Positions 1-8,059 of a stretch of DNA of 16,285 nt are shown in pieces. Below the pieces are notes generated by a model. That model was not told the origin of the DNA. It made no database searches and saw only the letters and a list, made by a program, of their open reading frames with translations. Position 1 is the first letter of the stretch. Each line of letters begins with the position of its first letter. The DNA lies in assembly GCA_903932545.1 (NCBI GenBank), contig CAIZGT010000672.1:1-16285 (forward strand), in the 5' to 3' direction. This stretch comes from an uncultured Rhodospirillales bacterium. Its GTDB lineage: Bacteria > Pseudomonadota > Alphaproteobacteria > Acetobacterales > Acetobacteraceae. A program made the position numbers and the translations under genes.

Positions 1-2712
1 AAGGGCAACATCTACCTCGCCAAAGTGGTGCGCGTAGAGCCGTCGCTGCAAGCCGCTTTTGTTGAATATGGCGGCGGCCGTCACGGCTTTTTAGCCTTTG
101 GTGAAATCCACCCGGATTACTACCAAATCCCCGTCGCTGACCGGCAGCGCCTGCTGGAAATCGCCGCTGAGGAGGCGCGTGAGGAAGAAGAGGCCGAGGA
201 GCGTCTTCAAGCCGAACTCGAACGCCGCGAAGCTGGCCCCACCACCATCGAGGGCGTCGCCGAAGCGATGCCCGCAAGCATCCCGGCTGAGATCTTCTAT
301 GATGATCAGCCGAGCGCATCCGAGCATGTCGCTGCCAGCTTCGACGCTGAAGAAAATGCGCGAGAGAACGCCGAGGCCAATGCGGCTGACGCCAACGAAG
401 CGCCAGATGCACGCGAAGCCGCTCCTGCCCCGGTCGCGGAAATCGCCGATGTGGACATTGAGTCCGACTCCATCGAACTCGCTGATGAAGACGCCGCCCC
501 GCCCGAGCAACTTGGTGGCACCGGCGACAGCTTCGAGGGCAACGGTGCCGACGAAGCCAATCGTCGCCGTGCGTCGCGCATGCTGCGCTCGTATCGCATT
601 CAGGAAGTCATCCGCCGCCGCCAGATCCTGCTGATCCAGGTTGTGAAGGAAGAACGCGGCAACAAGGGCGCGGCGCTGACCACCTATATCTCGCTTGCCG
701 GTCGCTATTGCGTGCTGATGCCGAACTCGCCGCGTGGTGGCGGCATTTCGCGCAAGATCACTTCGGCCGCTGACCGCAAGCGCCTGAAGGAAATCACTTC
801 GGAGATGGAAATCCCGAAGGGCATGGGCCTGATTGTGCGCACCGCTGGCGCCAACCGCCCCAAGCCGGAAATCAAGCGCGACTGCGAATATCTGATGCGC
901 CTGTGGGACGATATCCGCGACCTCACCCTGCGCTCGATGGCGCCCGCGCTGATCTACGAAGAAGCCAGCCTTATCAAACGCTCGATCCGCGACGTGTATT
1001 CACGCGATGTGGACGAAGTGATCGTTGATGGCGAGGAAGGCTGGAAGCAAGCGCGCGATTTCATGCGTATGCTGATGCCAAGCCACGCCAACAAAGTGCA
1101 GCTCTGGCGTCCGCAAGGCATGGCAACCCCACTATTCGCCAAATATCAGGTTGATCTGCAACTTGACGCGATGATGTCGCCCACCGTGCAACTCCGCTCG
1201 GGTGGCTATATCGTCATCAACCAAACCGAAGCTCTGGTGGCGATTGACGTCAACTCGGGCCGCTCCACCCGTGAGCGCTCGATTGAAGACACCGCGCTCA
1301 AAACCAACCTCGAAGCCGCGGATGAGGTGGCACGCCAGCTCCGCCTGCGCGACTTGGCCGGTTTGATTGTGATCGACTTCATCGACATGGAGGCCCGCAA
1401 GGCCAATGCGATGGTCGAACGCCGGATCAAAGACGCGTTGAAAAACGACCGCGCGCGCATCCAACTCGGCTCGATCAGCCATTTCGGCCTGATGGAAATG
1501 AGCCGCCAGCGCCTGCGCCCAAGCTTGGCCGAAACCAGCTTTGTCACCTGCCCGCATTGCCAGGGTCTTGGCCATGTCCGCAGCGTGGAAAGCTCGGCCA
1601 TCCATGTGCTGCGTGCGGTTGAGGAAGAAGGCTCGAAGCTGCGCGCCGCCGCTATCCTGGTTTACGCCAGCCCGGCTGTGGTGATGTATATTCTCAACAA
1701 CAAGCGTGATCGTCTGGCCGAGATTGAGGCCCGTTACGCGATGCGGGTGAATTTTGCCGGTGATGAGGCACTCCTCGCCCCAGCCACCCGCATTGAGCGT
1801 CTGCGCCCGCAGGTGGCCGATGCCGAGCGCCTGATCAACGCGATGCCGGTCAACGCGCCGATGCCCGCGATGATTGAGGACGTTGAAGAGGAAGAGGCAG
1901 ATATCATCTCTGAAGATGAAGTCATCGCCCCGCGTGAAACAACGCGCGAAGCAACGCGTGAGGCCAAAGCGGAGCCGAGCGCGGCATCGGCCGAAGATGA
2001 AGCCCAGCGCAAGCGCCGTCGCCGGCGCCGTCGTGGCGGCCGCAAGGACGGTCAGCCAAGCGGCGAGCAGGCCGCCGCAGGCGACGCTGGCGGCGACGAT
2101 GAGGGCGAGGGCGACGAAGCCGGTGCCGAAGGCACGGTTGAGGCGATTTTGGTCGAAAGCACCGATGACGCAGAGAGTGAAGGCAAAATCGATGCAGCCG
2201 GTGACGCAGACGGCGATGATGCCGAAGCCCGCAGCCGCCGTCGCGGCCGTCGCGGCGGCCGTCGTCGGCGTCGTGGCGAGCCCAATGGCACAGTGAACGC
2301 CGATGGCAGCGAAGGTCCAGCAGAACTCGGCGACGATGGTGAGGCAGCCGATGCCGCGCCACAAGCCTATACGCCACCTGCCTACAGCCCCCCGGTTTAT
2401 ACCGGCCCGACGCCCGCCGATCCGTTCAACACCGGCTTCGACATTTTCGACATCCTCGACCGTGCGGAGGAAGCCGCTGCGCCAATGGCTGCTCCCATGG
2501 TCAAGCAAGTGCCGATCCTGACGCATCCGCCGGTTGAAATGGCAACGCCAGCCCCGGCTCCGGAAGCCAATGCCGAATTGGTTGCGGCACCCACCGCTGC
2601 GCCGATGGTCGAGCCAGTGGCGCAAGTGGAGACGATTGCGGAAGCCGAACCGGCTGCGGCAGAACCCACTGAGCCGCCTGCCCCGCCAAAGCGTGGCTGG
2701 TGGCGTCGCTGA
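1..2712 (+). CDS. rne: Ribonuclease E (RNase E/G family), 5'-truncated by the window edge
   Basis: RNase E is the main endoribonuclease of mRNA decay and of rRNA and tRNA processing, and the scaffold of the RNA degradosome. The reading frame is open from base 1 and has 903 visible residues; the N-terminal few dozen are outside the window. The S1 domain opens at once (GNIYLAKV.RVEPSLQAAFVEYG), is interrupted by an acidic Ala/Glu-rich insertion at about residues 60-185, and resumes at SYRIQEVIRR. The DNase-I-like catalytic part follows, with the two metal-binding aspartates at about D416 (AIDVNSGR) and D459 (VIDFIDME). The zinc-link CPHC is at about 517-520. The C-terminal part is low complexity, with two Arg-rich RNA-binding blocks (about 670-683 and 744-759) separated by acidic stretches, and ends in PKRGWWRR. 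In Caulobacter a C-terminal Gly-Trp-Trp peptide docks PNPase, so a PNPase contact is inferred here. Identity is very secure; only the true start is missing. Confidence 0.97.
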   Translation, partial: KGNIYLAKVVRVEPSLQAAFVEYGGGRHGFLAFGEIHPDYYQIPVADRQRLLEIAAEEAREEEEAEERLQAELERREAGPTTIEGVAEAMPASIPAEIFYDDQPSASEHVAASFDAEENARENAEANAADANEAPDAREAAPAPVAEIADVDIESDSIELADEDAAPPEQLGGTGDSFEGNGADEANRRRASRMLRSYRIQEVIRRRQILLIQVVKEERGNKGAALTTYISLAGRYCVLMPNSPRGGGISRKITSAADRKRLKEITSEMEIPKGMGLIVRTAGANRPKPEIKRDCEYLMRLWDDIRDLTLRSMAPALIYEEASLIKRSIRDVYSRDVDEVIVDGEEGWKQARDFMRMLMPSHANKVQLWRPQGMATPLFAKYQVDLQLDAMMSPTVQLRSGGYIVINQTEALVAIDVNSGRSTRERSIEDTALKTNLEAADEVARQLRLRDLAGLIVIDFIDMEARKANAMVERRIKDALKNDRARIQLGSISHFGLMEMSRQRLRPSLAETSFVTCPHCQGLGHVRSVESSAIHVLRAVEEEGSKLRAAAILVYASPAVVMYILNNKRDRLAEIEARYAMRVNFAGDEALLAPATRIERLRPQVADAERLINAMPVNAPMPAMIEDVEEEEADIISEDEVIAPRETTREATREAKAEPSAASAEDEAQRKRRRRRRRGGRKDGQPSGEQAAAGDAGGDDEGEGDEAGAEGTVEAILVESTDDAESEGKIDAAGDADGDDAEARSRRRGRRGGRRRRRGEPNGTVNADGSEGPAELGDDGEAADAAPQAYTPPAYSPPVYTGPTPADPFNTGFDIFDILDRAEEAAAPMAAPMVKQVPILTHPPVEMATPAPAPEANAELVAAPTAAPMVEPVAQVETIAEAEPAAAEPTEPPAPPKRGWWRR

Positions 2713-2748
2713 GCGGGAATATCAGGGCAGCTATCTGATCTATCAGGG

Positions 2749-2780
2749 CAGACGGGCGCAAATTGCGCTGCGTCTGTCTT
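2749..2780 (+). terminator. Likely intrinsic terminator of rne
   Basis: Thirty-six bases past the rne stop, CAGACG (2749-2754) pairs with CGTCTG (2771-2776), and inside it GCGCA pairs with TGCGC around an AAT loop. One unpaired G on one side and TG on the other separate the two helices. The stem is followed by TCTT, a weak U-tract. It lies just before the tRNA promoter, where a terminator would be expected. The short U-tract is the main doubt. Confidence 0.5.
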
Positions 2781-2806
2781 GATCTCGGTGCCGTCGCTGC
2801 TATGGT
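2778..2806 (+). promoter_or_regulatory. Candidate promoter of tRNA-Ser
   Basis: CTTGAT (2778-2783) and CTATGG (2800-2805) are 16 bases apart and resemble the alphaproteobacterial housekeeping pattern CTTGAC-N17-CTATAT. The -10 box ends about 16 bases before the mature tRNA 5' end, which gives a short leader. The -35 overlaps the tail of the rne terminator. This is a sequence match only. Confidence 0.45.
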
Positions 2807-2821
2807 CCGGCACCGCGCGCT

Positions 2822-2911
2822 GGAGGGTTGGCCGAGTGGCTTAAGGCGCACGCTTGGAAAGCGTGTGTACGTGAAAGCGTACCGTGGGTTCGAATCCCAC
2901 ATCCTCCGCCA
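2822..2911 (+). tRNA. tRNA-Ser (anticodon GGA)
   Basis: This 90-base gene folds as a class II (long variable arm) tRNA. The acceptor stem GGAGGGT pairs with ATCCTCC (one G-T wobble), followed by discriminator G and a genomically encoded CCA (2909-2911). The D-loop region is GCCGAGTGGCTTAAGGC. The anticodon stem CACGC/GCGTG carries the loop TTGGAAA, giving anticodon GGA, which reads UCC/UCU serine codons. The extended variable arm TGTACGTGAAAGCGTAC forms its own helix, as in tRNA-Ser. The T-arm is GTGGGTTCGAATCCCAC. Confidence 0.97.
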
Positions 2912-3212
2912 CGGGTTAATTTCGCGATATTGGTTATACGTCACGTTTGCGGCACGCGGGGCAAATCCCAGTACGCCGCGCCTTTCGGGTGTGTGGCTCT
3001 GCTTTGGAGCCGCGTGCCAATCGACGACGAGGGCCGTTAAATCATCTTCCAGAGCTTGCTTGTGCGAACACATTTCGCGATCGGCGCATGATATCTGGCA
3101 GTGTGCAGTGTATTCGCAATTCCACTCTGCAACGTTCCGCGCGCGGCGCTTCCTGTCCATCGCCGCATCAGCTACGTCACTCAGGAGCATTGAGCTCGTT
3201 GGACGTTTTGAC
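2912..3212. other. Gene-free stretch between tRNA-Ser and the exporter gene
   Basis: No convincing gene is seen in these 301 bases. Frames that stay open here on either strand run through the tRNA gene or out of rne and are spurious. The stretch holds a perfect 9-bp inverted repeat, GGCACGCGG (2951-2959) with CCGCGTGCC (3010-3018). Inside it a smaller hairpin, GGCTC/GAGCC (2995-3011), overlaps the distal arm by two bases, so the two pairings compete. No clear -35/-10 pair for the downstream gene was found. Confidence 0.6.
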
Positions 3213-5009
3213 ATGCGCTTGATTCGAATTTATCGCCGCAGCCTTGCGATGCTGGCTCCCGAATGGCGATTGGCGATGGCGCTCGTAGCGGCCAATACTC
3301 TCATTGGCATCATCACACTGGCCGAACCTGTGCTGTTCGGGCGGGTGGTGGATGCGCTGGCGAAAGGCGGATTTGCCTTCAATATCATTGCGGCCTGGGC
3401 GGCTCTCGGCCTGTTCGGCATTCTGGCAAGTGTGATTGTTGCTGTGTTTGCCGACCGCCTGGCTCATCGACAGCGGCTCGCCGCCATGAGTGCCGCATTT
3501 GAGCGCTCGATTGCTTTGCCGGTGAGTTTCCTCAGCGAGCGCGGTGCCGGGACAGTGATACGCACCATCATGGCCGGGGCCGATAATCTTTTCCAGATCT
3601 GGCTCGCTTTCATGCGCGAACAGGTGACGGCGCTGACGAGCATTCTGCTGCTCGTGCCAACCGCGATCTATATGAACTGGCAAATGGCGGCAGCGCTCAT
3701 TCTTCTGGCAGGCCTGTATTGCGGGCTGAATGTGCTGGTCGTCTACAAAACCTCCGATCAGCAAGCGGTGGTGGAAGATTTTCATGTCTCCGTTGCTGGG
3801 CGCGTAAGTGATGTGATTGGCAATGTGCTGATCGTGCAGAGCTTCTCGCGCATCGCTGCAGAATCCGCCGCACTTCGCAACATGATGGCGGGGCTGCTCG
3901 CGGCGCAATACCCAGTGCTGACATGGTGGGGCGTGCTCGCGGTGATCACCCGCGCCGCCTCGACAATCACCATGATCGCCATCTTCGCCGTTGGCTCGGT
4001 CCTGCTGTCGAGCGGGCAATCCAGCGTGGGCGAGATTGTCTCTTTCGTGGCGTTTGCTGGTTTGTTGATTTCGAAGTTAGACCAGCTGTCCAGCTTCGTC
4101 ACCCGCATCTTCATGCAAGCGCCAACGCTTCAGGGTTTCTTCGAGCTGTGCGACACGCCGCTGAGCATCATAGAAATCCCTGGCGCGCAGAAGCTGCGTG
4201 ATGTGCAAGGGCTGATCGAATATCGCGATGTATCCTTCCAATACGGGCCTGGATTGCCAGGCGTAGAGGAGCTGAATTTTACCGTGGCGGCCGGGCAGAC
4301 CGTGGCGCTGGTTGGGCCGACCGGATCGGGCAAATCCACGACGCTGGCGTTATTACAACGCCTGCACGACCCTCAATCCGGTAAAATCCTGATCGATGGC
4401 CAAGACATTAGCAGCGTTACTCTCGTCTCGTTGCGGCAAGCAATTGCCGTGGTGTTCCAGGAAGCCGGGCTGTTCAACCGTTCGATCCGCGACAATATCC
4501 GTATCGGGCGGCCTGAGGCGAGTGAGGCAGAGTTGGTGCAGGCCGCACAACTTGCAGAGGCACTGGAGTTTATCACCGCAAAACCCGAAGGATTTGCTTC
4601 CCTGGCCGGAGAGCGTGGGGCTTCGCTCTCCGGCGGGGAGCGCCAGCGAATCGCCATCGCCCGCGCTGTGTTGAAAAGCGCGCCTATTCTTATTCTCGAC
4701 GAGGCCACCAGTGCGCTTGACACTGAAACCGAAGGCAAAATCAAGCGCGCGTTGGACACGCTTCGGGCCGGGCGAACCACTTTCATCATCGCACATCGTC
4801 TATCGACCGTGGCGGATGCCGATATCATCTTGGTCTTCGAGCATGGGCGGGTTGTTGAGCGGGGTGACTTCCATAGCCTTCGCCAGCAAGGCGGATTGTT
4901 CGCGCGGCTGGTTACGGAAGGCAGCTTCACCGAGCCAAAATTGCGCCCTGATGCTGTTCCGCAATTCCGTTTTATCGAGCAGCAAGAAGTTGATGACGCA
5001 AGCGGTTAA
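3213..5009 (+). CDS. ndvA: NdvA/ChvA-like cyclic beta-glucan ABC exporter (fused permease and ATPase)
   Basis: This is a half-transporter of 598 residues in which a six-helix membrane domain precedes one ATPase domain; it should work as a homodimer in the inner membrane. NdvA/ChvA proteins (about 590 residues) export cyclic beta-1,2-glucan to the periplasm. The N-terminal pattern RIYRRSLAMLAPEWRLA followed by AEPVLFGRVVDALAKG is typical of that group. The ATPase has Walker A GPTGSGKST (about 368-376), Q-loop in VVFQEAGLFN, signature LSGGERQ (about 472-478), Walker B ILILDEATSALD and the H-loop in IIAHRLST. ATG 3213 was chosen because it matches the family N-terminus; upstream in-frame codons run back through the tRNA. 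Its Shine-Dalgarno is weak. No glucan synthase (ndvB/chvB) is visible in the window, so the substrate is inferred; a general lipid or drug exporter is the alternative. Confidence 0.8.
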   Translation: MRLIRIYRRSLAMLAPEWRLAMALVAANTLIGIITLAEPVLFGRVVDALAKGGFAFNIIAAWAALGLFGILASVIVAVFADRLAHRQRLAAMSAAFERSIALPVSFLSERGAGTVIRTIMAGADNLFQIWLAFMREQVTALTSILLLVPTAIYMNWQMAAALILLAGLYCGLNVLVVYKTSDQQAVVEDFHVSVAGRVSDVIGNVLIVQSFSRIAAESAALRNMMAGLLAAQYPVLTWWGVLAVITRAASTITMIAIFAVGSVLLSSGQSSVGEIVSFVAFAGLLISKLDQLSSFVTRIFMQAPTLQGFFELCDTPLSIIEIPGAQKLRDVQGLIEYRDVSFQYGPGLPGVEELNFTVAAGQTVALVGPTGSGKSTTLALLQRLHDPQSGKILIDGQDISSVTLVSLRQAIAVVFQEAGLFNRSIRDNIRIGRPEASEAELVQAAQLAEALEFITAKPEGFASLAGERGASLSGGERQRIAIARAVLKSAPILILDEATSALDTETEGKIKRALDTLRAGRTTFIIAHRLSTVADADIILVFEHGRVVERGDFHSLRQQGGLFARLVTEGSFTEPKLRPDAVPQFRFIEQQEVDDASG

Positions 5010-5238
5010 ACAATTCGCTTGTTCACAACGGTGTCGGTGATCAAAAAATACCGTCATTTTGAATTCAGTGAGGATTGTTGCTCGGAATTTGAAATTGCTG
5101 GATGGACCGCAGTCTGAACAAGAATGAGGCCCATTCGCACAAATTTGCAGTCTCGCTCAATGCGCGCCGTCTCAGGTGCATCCTCCTGATCGATCAAGAC
5201 GCTTTAACCAAGTGTCCGTGAAACCGGGTACAGCACAT

Positions 5239-7956
5239 TCAGACATGGAAACTCTGACTGCCTTGGCTGTATAGCGCGGCATTGAAGGCGGACGTCACGC
5301 CACCGTTGATAATAGCATCGACATACAGGTTGCGATCGGTGACGGGCGTTCCGCCGTAAGCGTCATTGAGGAAATTGATGGCGACGATATGCGGTCCGCT
5401 GCCAAAACTACCAAGAACGGTGAAGCCGTTGGTTTGGCCCGCCGCATGTGACGCCAGCGCGCTCTGGATGCCGCCGATCTGCACGCCGTCAACGCCGATG
5501 GTAAACAGGGCGTTGTTGCCGCCGCCTGCGACGTAGGCATCCTCAGAGATTAGCAGACCGATGCTGTCCGAACCAGTACCGACGATAGTACCCCCTGAAA
5601 CCGGCGGCGGCGCTGGCAGATCAAATGTCATTGGTCCGGCGCTATACAATGCGGCAGCAGTGATGATGACGGTGCCATTGTTAATGACGCTATCGACATA
5701 AAGATTGCGATCCGTCTGCGGCGTTCCGCCATATTGGTCGTTCAAGAAATTAACCGTCACGGTGCGAGGGCCATCGCCGAAACTGCCCTGCACTGAAATC
5801 AGTTTGCTTTGAGCGTTGCTGTGGAAGGCGGTCGCGGTCTGCACCCCACCGATTTGGACGCCGTTGACGCTGATTGTGAACTGCGCGTCGCCGATATAGG
5901 CATCCTCGGAGATCGAGAGTCCGATCGTATCTGGTCCGCCTCCGAGCAGGGTGAGCCAACCAGCTTGCGTTACCAGGACGCCACCTGTCCCATCCGGCGC
6001 GGTCTGAAACCGCATCTCGCTAACCATGTCGCCGCCCAACGTCACATGCTGAGTGACACCGCCTGAGGTGATCGACAGATCGTGGCCATTGATCATGGCG
6101 CTCGAAAGCGGGTCGTATGTCATCGATGCGAGATCGAGCTTGTCGGGGTCGAAGATGCCTTGTCCCGACGGATCGTTGGCCCCGAACCCATACAACGTGT
6201 TGAGCAAGGCGCCCTGCTCAACCCTCAAGGTGGATGAGAGGCGGTAGACAAAGGTGATGTCGCCGCTGCCGGCTGCATTGGCGGCGGCCAGCGTCAAAGT
6301 CGCCTCCCTGAGATACGTGCCGCCCGAATAGGTGTTGCTTGCGGCCAGCACCACGCCGTCTGATCCGCTGACCAAGATGGCACCACCGCCGCCAGAGCCA
6401 GCCTGATCGGCGATGACATCCGACACCACAAGGCTGTGCCCCGACGCCCCGCTGAGAGACAGGGTCTGGCCACCTTGCAGAAAAATGCCAGCCCCCAGGC
6501 CCAAACCGTTCCGGCTGGTCGGCGCCGAACTCTCGCCCGGCATCAACCCACCCGCGCCACCATTGGCCGCTCCCCCGCTGATCGCCCCGCCGCTGATGGA
6601 AAGCGATCCGCCTTCTTGCACAAAGATCGCGCCGCCTGCGCCCAATCCACCACCGGCACCATAGAACGGCGAGTAACTGCCACTCGCCACAATCGTCCCG
6701 TTGCCACCGCCAAAGCCGCCAATACCCGCGCTGGAACCACCACCGCCGAATCCGCCATCGCCGCCCCCCGAACCACCGCCGCCGCCAAATCCGCCATTGC
6801 CAGCGTCACTCAACCCACTGCTGCCGCCACCACCACCGCCGAAGCCGCCATCACCGGCCTGAGTGGCGGTCGCATCAGCACCGCCAATCCCGCCGCCACC
6901 ACCCTTGCCGTTGATCGACTGGCTGGCACCACCGCCGCCACCACCACCCGCAGCGCCACCTGACGTGATGATTGCGGGCGTGGGATAAGGCTGTGCAAAG
7001 CCCGCCCCTCCGCCAGCAGCCCCCGGCACGATGCCAGACGCCCCATTTGTGCCTGTTCCGCCGACACCGCCGATGCCACCCCCGCCGCCGCCGCTCAGAC
7101 TGTAATTTCCGCCATCGCCGCCCATTCCGCCGCCGCCGCCAAACGCGCCATAGGGTGCGAAGTGGCCCCCCCAATACCCTCCACCGCCGTCGCCCGCACC
7201 GCCCGCCACCTGATCGTTGCTGAACGAGACGTTGACCAGCGAGACACGCGCCCCCGACGTCAGGCCGGCATTGGTCCCCGCCACAAACAGGCCACCGCCA
7301 AGGCCTGCCCCACCGCCGGCACCTTGGCTCCCGCCGTTGCCGCCCACGGCCACCATATTGTCGATCGCCAGATCCTGCACGGTCAGCGCGCCCTGGTATG
7401 CGAACAGGCCCCGATAGGCGCTTGCGCCATCAAGGCTGTGGCCTTGGCCATCGATTGTCAGCGTCACGCCCTGGTGCAGGTTGATGGCATCAAGCGTTGC
7501 GGTCTCAGTGATGTCACCCGTTAGCTGGATAACAACATTGCCCACACCAGCCGAATCAGCGACATCAATTGCGGCATTCAGACTGGCGCTGTCAGAAACC
7601 TGCAACGTGGAACCAATGGTGAAGTTGGCAACGCCGCTGCTGAACAGCGCCTGGCCTCCAAAACCGACACCGTTGCTATAAAGGCTATCGACATAAAGGT
7701 TGCGATCGCCGAACTGCCAATAGTCATAGAGATCGTTAAGAAAGTTGACCGAGACCACATGCGGCGTGGCGCCAAAGCTGCCAAGCACCTCAACTGTCTG
7801 ATCCACCCCACTCACACGCGTGGCCGTGGTGGTCAGCGTTCCACCAATTTGGTGGCCATCAACGCTGACGGTGAATTGCGCATCGCCAGCATATGCGTCT
7901 TCCGACACATGTATGATGATGCCGTCAGGCCCGCTTCCAACGATAATGTCGTTCAT
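5239..7956 (-). CDS. Glycine-rich beta-helix-like protein with three CBM60-like carbohydrate-binding modules
   Basis: This 905-residue protein is built from repeats. Residues about 4-115, 669-780 and 789-905 are three copies of one module with the shared pattern SEDAY..(G)...F(T)I.V.G.QIGG, then GSFG..PH.V..NFLND.Y, then DRNLYVD. It resembles calcium-dependent xylan-binding CBM60 (PF16841). Residues about 120-200 look like a parallel beta-helix (LNAAIDVADSAG, VTLTIDGQGHSLDG). Residues about 205-475 are extremely glycine-rich, PE-PGRS-like in appearance. About 525-600 resembles an autotransporter-associated repeat (NTYSGGTYLREATLTL, NAAGSGDI). No N-terminal signal peptide, C-terminal beta-barrel or RTX nonapeptides are visible, so the export route is unknown. 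ATG 7956 is the only sensible start, but no Shine-Dalgarno precedes it. Its role is inferred: binding or coating of a glycan at the cell surface. It faces the glucan exporter tail to tail. Confidence 0.85.
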   Translation of the reverse strand: MNDIIVGSGPDGIIIHVSEDAYAGDAQFTVSVDGHQIGGTLTTTATRVSGVDQTVEVLGSFGATPHVVSVNFLNDLYDYWQFGDRNLYVDSLYSNGVGFGGQALFSSGVANFTIGSTLQVSDSASLNAAIDVADSAGVGNVVIQLTGDITETATLDAINLHQGVTLTIDGQGHSLDGASAYRGLFAYQGALTVQDLAIDNMVAVGGNGGSQGAGGGAGLGGGLFVAGTNAGLTSGARVSLVNVSFSNDQVAGGAGDGGGGYWGGHFAPYGAFGGGGGMGGDGGNYSLSGGGGGGIGGVGGTGTNGASGIVPGAAGGGAGFAQPYPTPAIITSGGAAGGGGGGGASQSINGKGGGGGIGGADATATQAGDGGFGGGGGGSSGLSDAGNGGFGGGGGSGGGDGGFGGGGSSAGIGGFGGGNGTIVASGSYSPFYGAGGGLGAGGAIFVQEGGSLSISGGAISGGAANGGAGGLMPGESSAPTSRNGLGLGAGIFLQGGQTLSLSGASGHSLVVSDVIADQAGSGGGGAILVSGSDGVVLAASNTYSGGTYLREATLTLAAANAAGSGDITFVYRLSSTLRVEQGALLNTLYGFGANDPSGQGIFDPDKLDLASMTYDPLSSAMINGHDLSITSGGVTQHVTLGGDMVSEMRFQTAPDGTGGVLVTQAGWLTLLGGGPDTIGLSISEDAYIGDAQFTISVNGVQIGGVQTATAFHSNAQSKLISVQGSFGDGPRTVTVNFLNDQYGGTPQTDRNLYVDSVINNGTVIITAAALYSAGPMTFDLPAPPPVSGGTIVGTGSDSIGLLISEDAYVAGGGNNALFTIGVDGVQIGGIQSALASHAAGQTNGFTVLGSFGSGPHIVAINFLNDAYGGTPVTDRNLYVDAIINGGVTSAFNAALYSQGSQSFHV
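6540..7340 (-). repeat. Low-complexity glycine-codon tract (GGN-rich)
   Basis: This part of the glycine-rich gene consists largely of runs of Gly codons interrupted by Ala, Ser, Asn and Asp, so the plus strand reads as repeated CCGCCGCC/CCACCACC blocks. It is degenerate rather than a perfect tandem array. The reading frame is intact across it. Tracts of this kind are prone to replication slippage and length variation between strains. Confidence 0.8.
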
Positions 7957-7979
7957 TTCGGAACTATCCGGCGATAACC

Positions 7980-8000
7980 GGCCCTGTTAATTTTAGGGCC
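7980..8000. other. Hairpin in the leader of the glycine-rich gene
   Basis: GGCCCT (7980-7985) and AGGGCC (7995-8000) form a perfect 6-bp stem around a 9-base AT-rich loop, 24-44 bases upstream of the minus-strand ATG. The hairpin is flanked by an imperfect direct repeat, ACTATCCGGCGATAAC (7963-7978) and ACTATCGGATAAC (8003-8015). There is no T-run on either strand, so a terminator is unlikely. Its function is unknown. Confidence 0.4.
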
Positions 8001-8059
8001 TGACTATCGGATAACGCCGTTCTGCTGATATTGACGTATGAGGTTTTTTCCCTCCCATC

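Noticed and set aside
1132..2625. Long minus-strand frame of 497 codons opposite rne
   Set aside because: It is the antisense of a certain gene, kept open by GC-rich codon bias; its composition (His, Cys, Arg, Ala) shows no domain.
2763..3212. Upstream extension of the glucan-type exporter by 150 codons
   Set aside because: The extension runs through the tRNA gene and is not membrane-protein-like, whereas ATG 3213 matches the family start.
2501..3214. Minus-strand frame of 237 codons containing WDSNPRYAFTYTRFPSV
   Set aside because: This peptide is the antisense translation of the tRNA-Ser gene, a well-known spurious protein, and the rest is antisense to rne and to the gap.
5010..5238. Terminator search in the gap between the two convergent genes
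   Set aside because: Only 4-bp stems such as CGGT/ACCG and CAGG/CCTG were found; none has a stem plus U-tract worth calling.
6540..7340. CRISPR-like or satellite array in the CCGCCGCC-rich stretch
   Set aside because: The units are irregular triplet-based glycine codons with an intact reading frame and no equal-length spacers.
5239..7956. RTX toxin or adhesin
   Set aside because: The glycine runs lack the aspartate-containing GGxGxDxUx nonapeptides, and no type I secretion genes are near.
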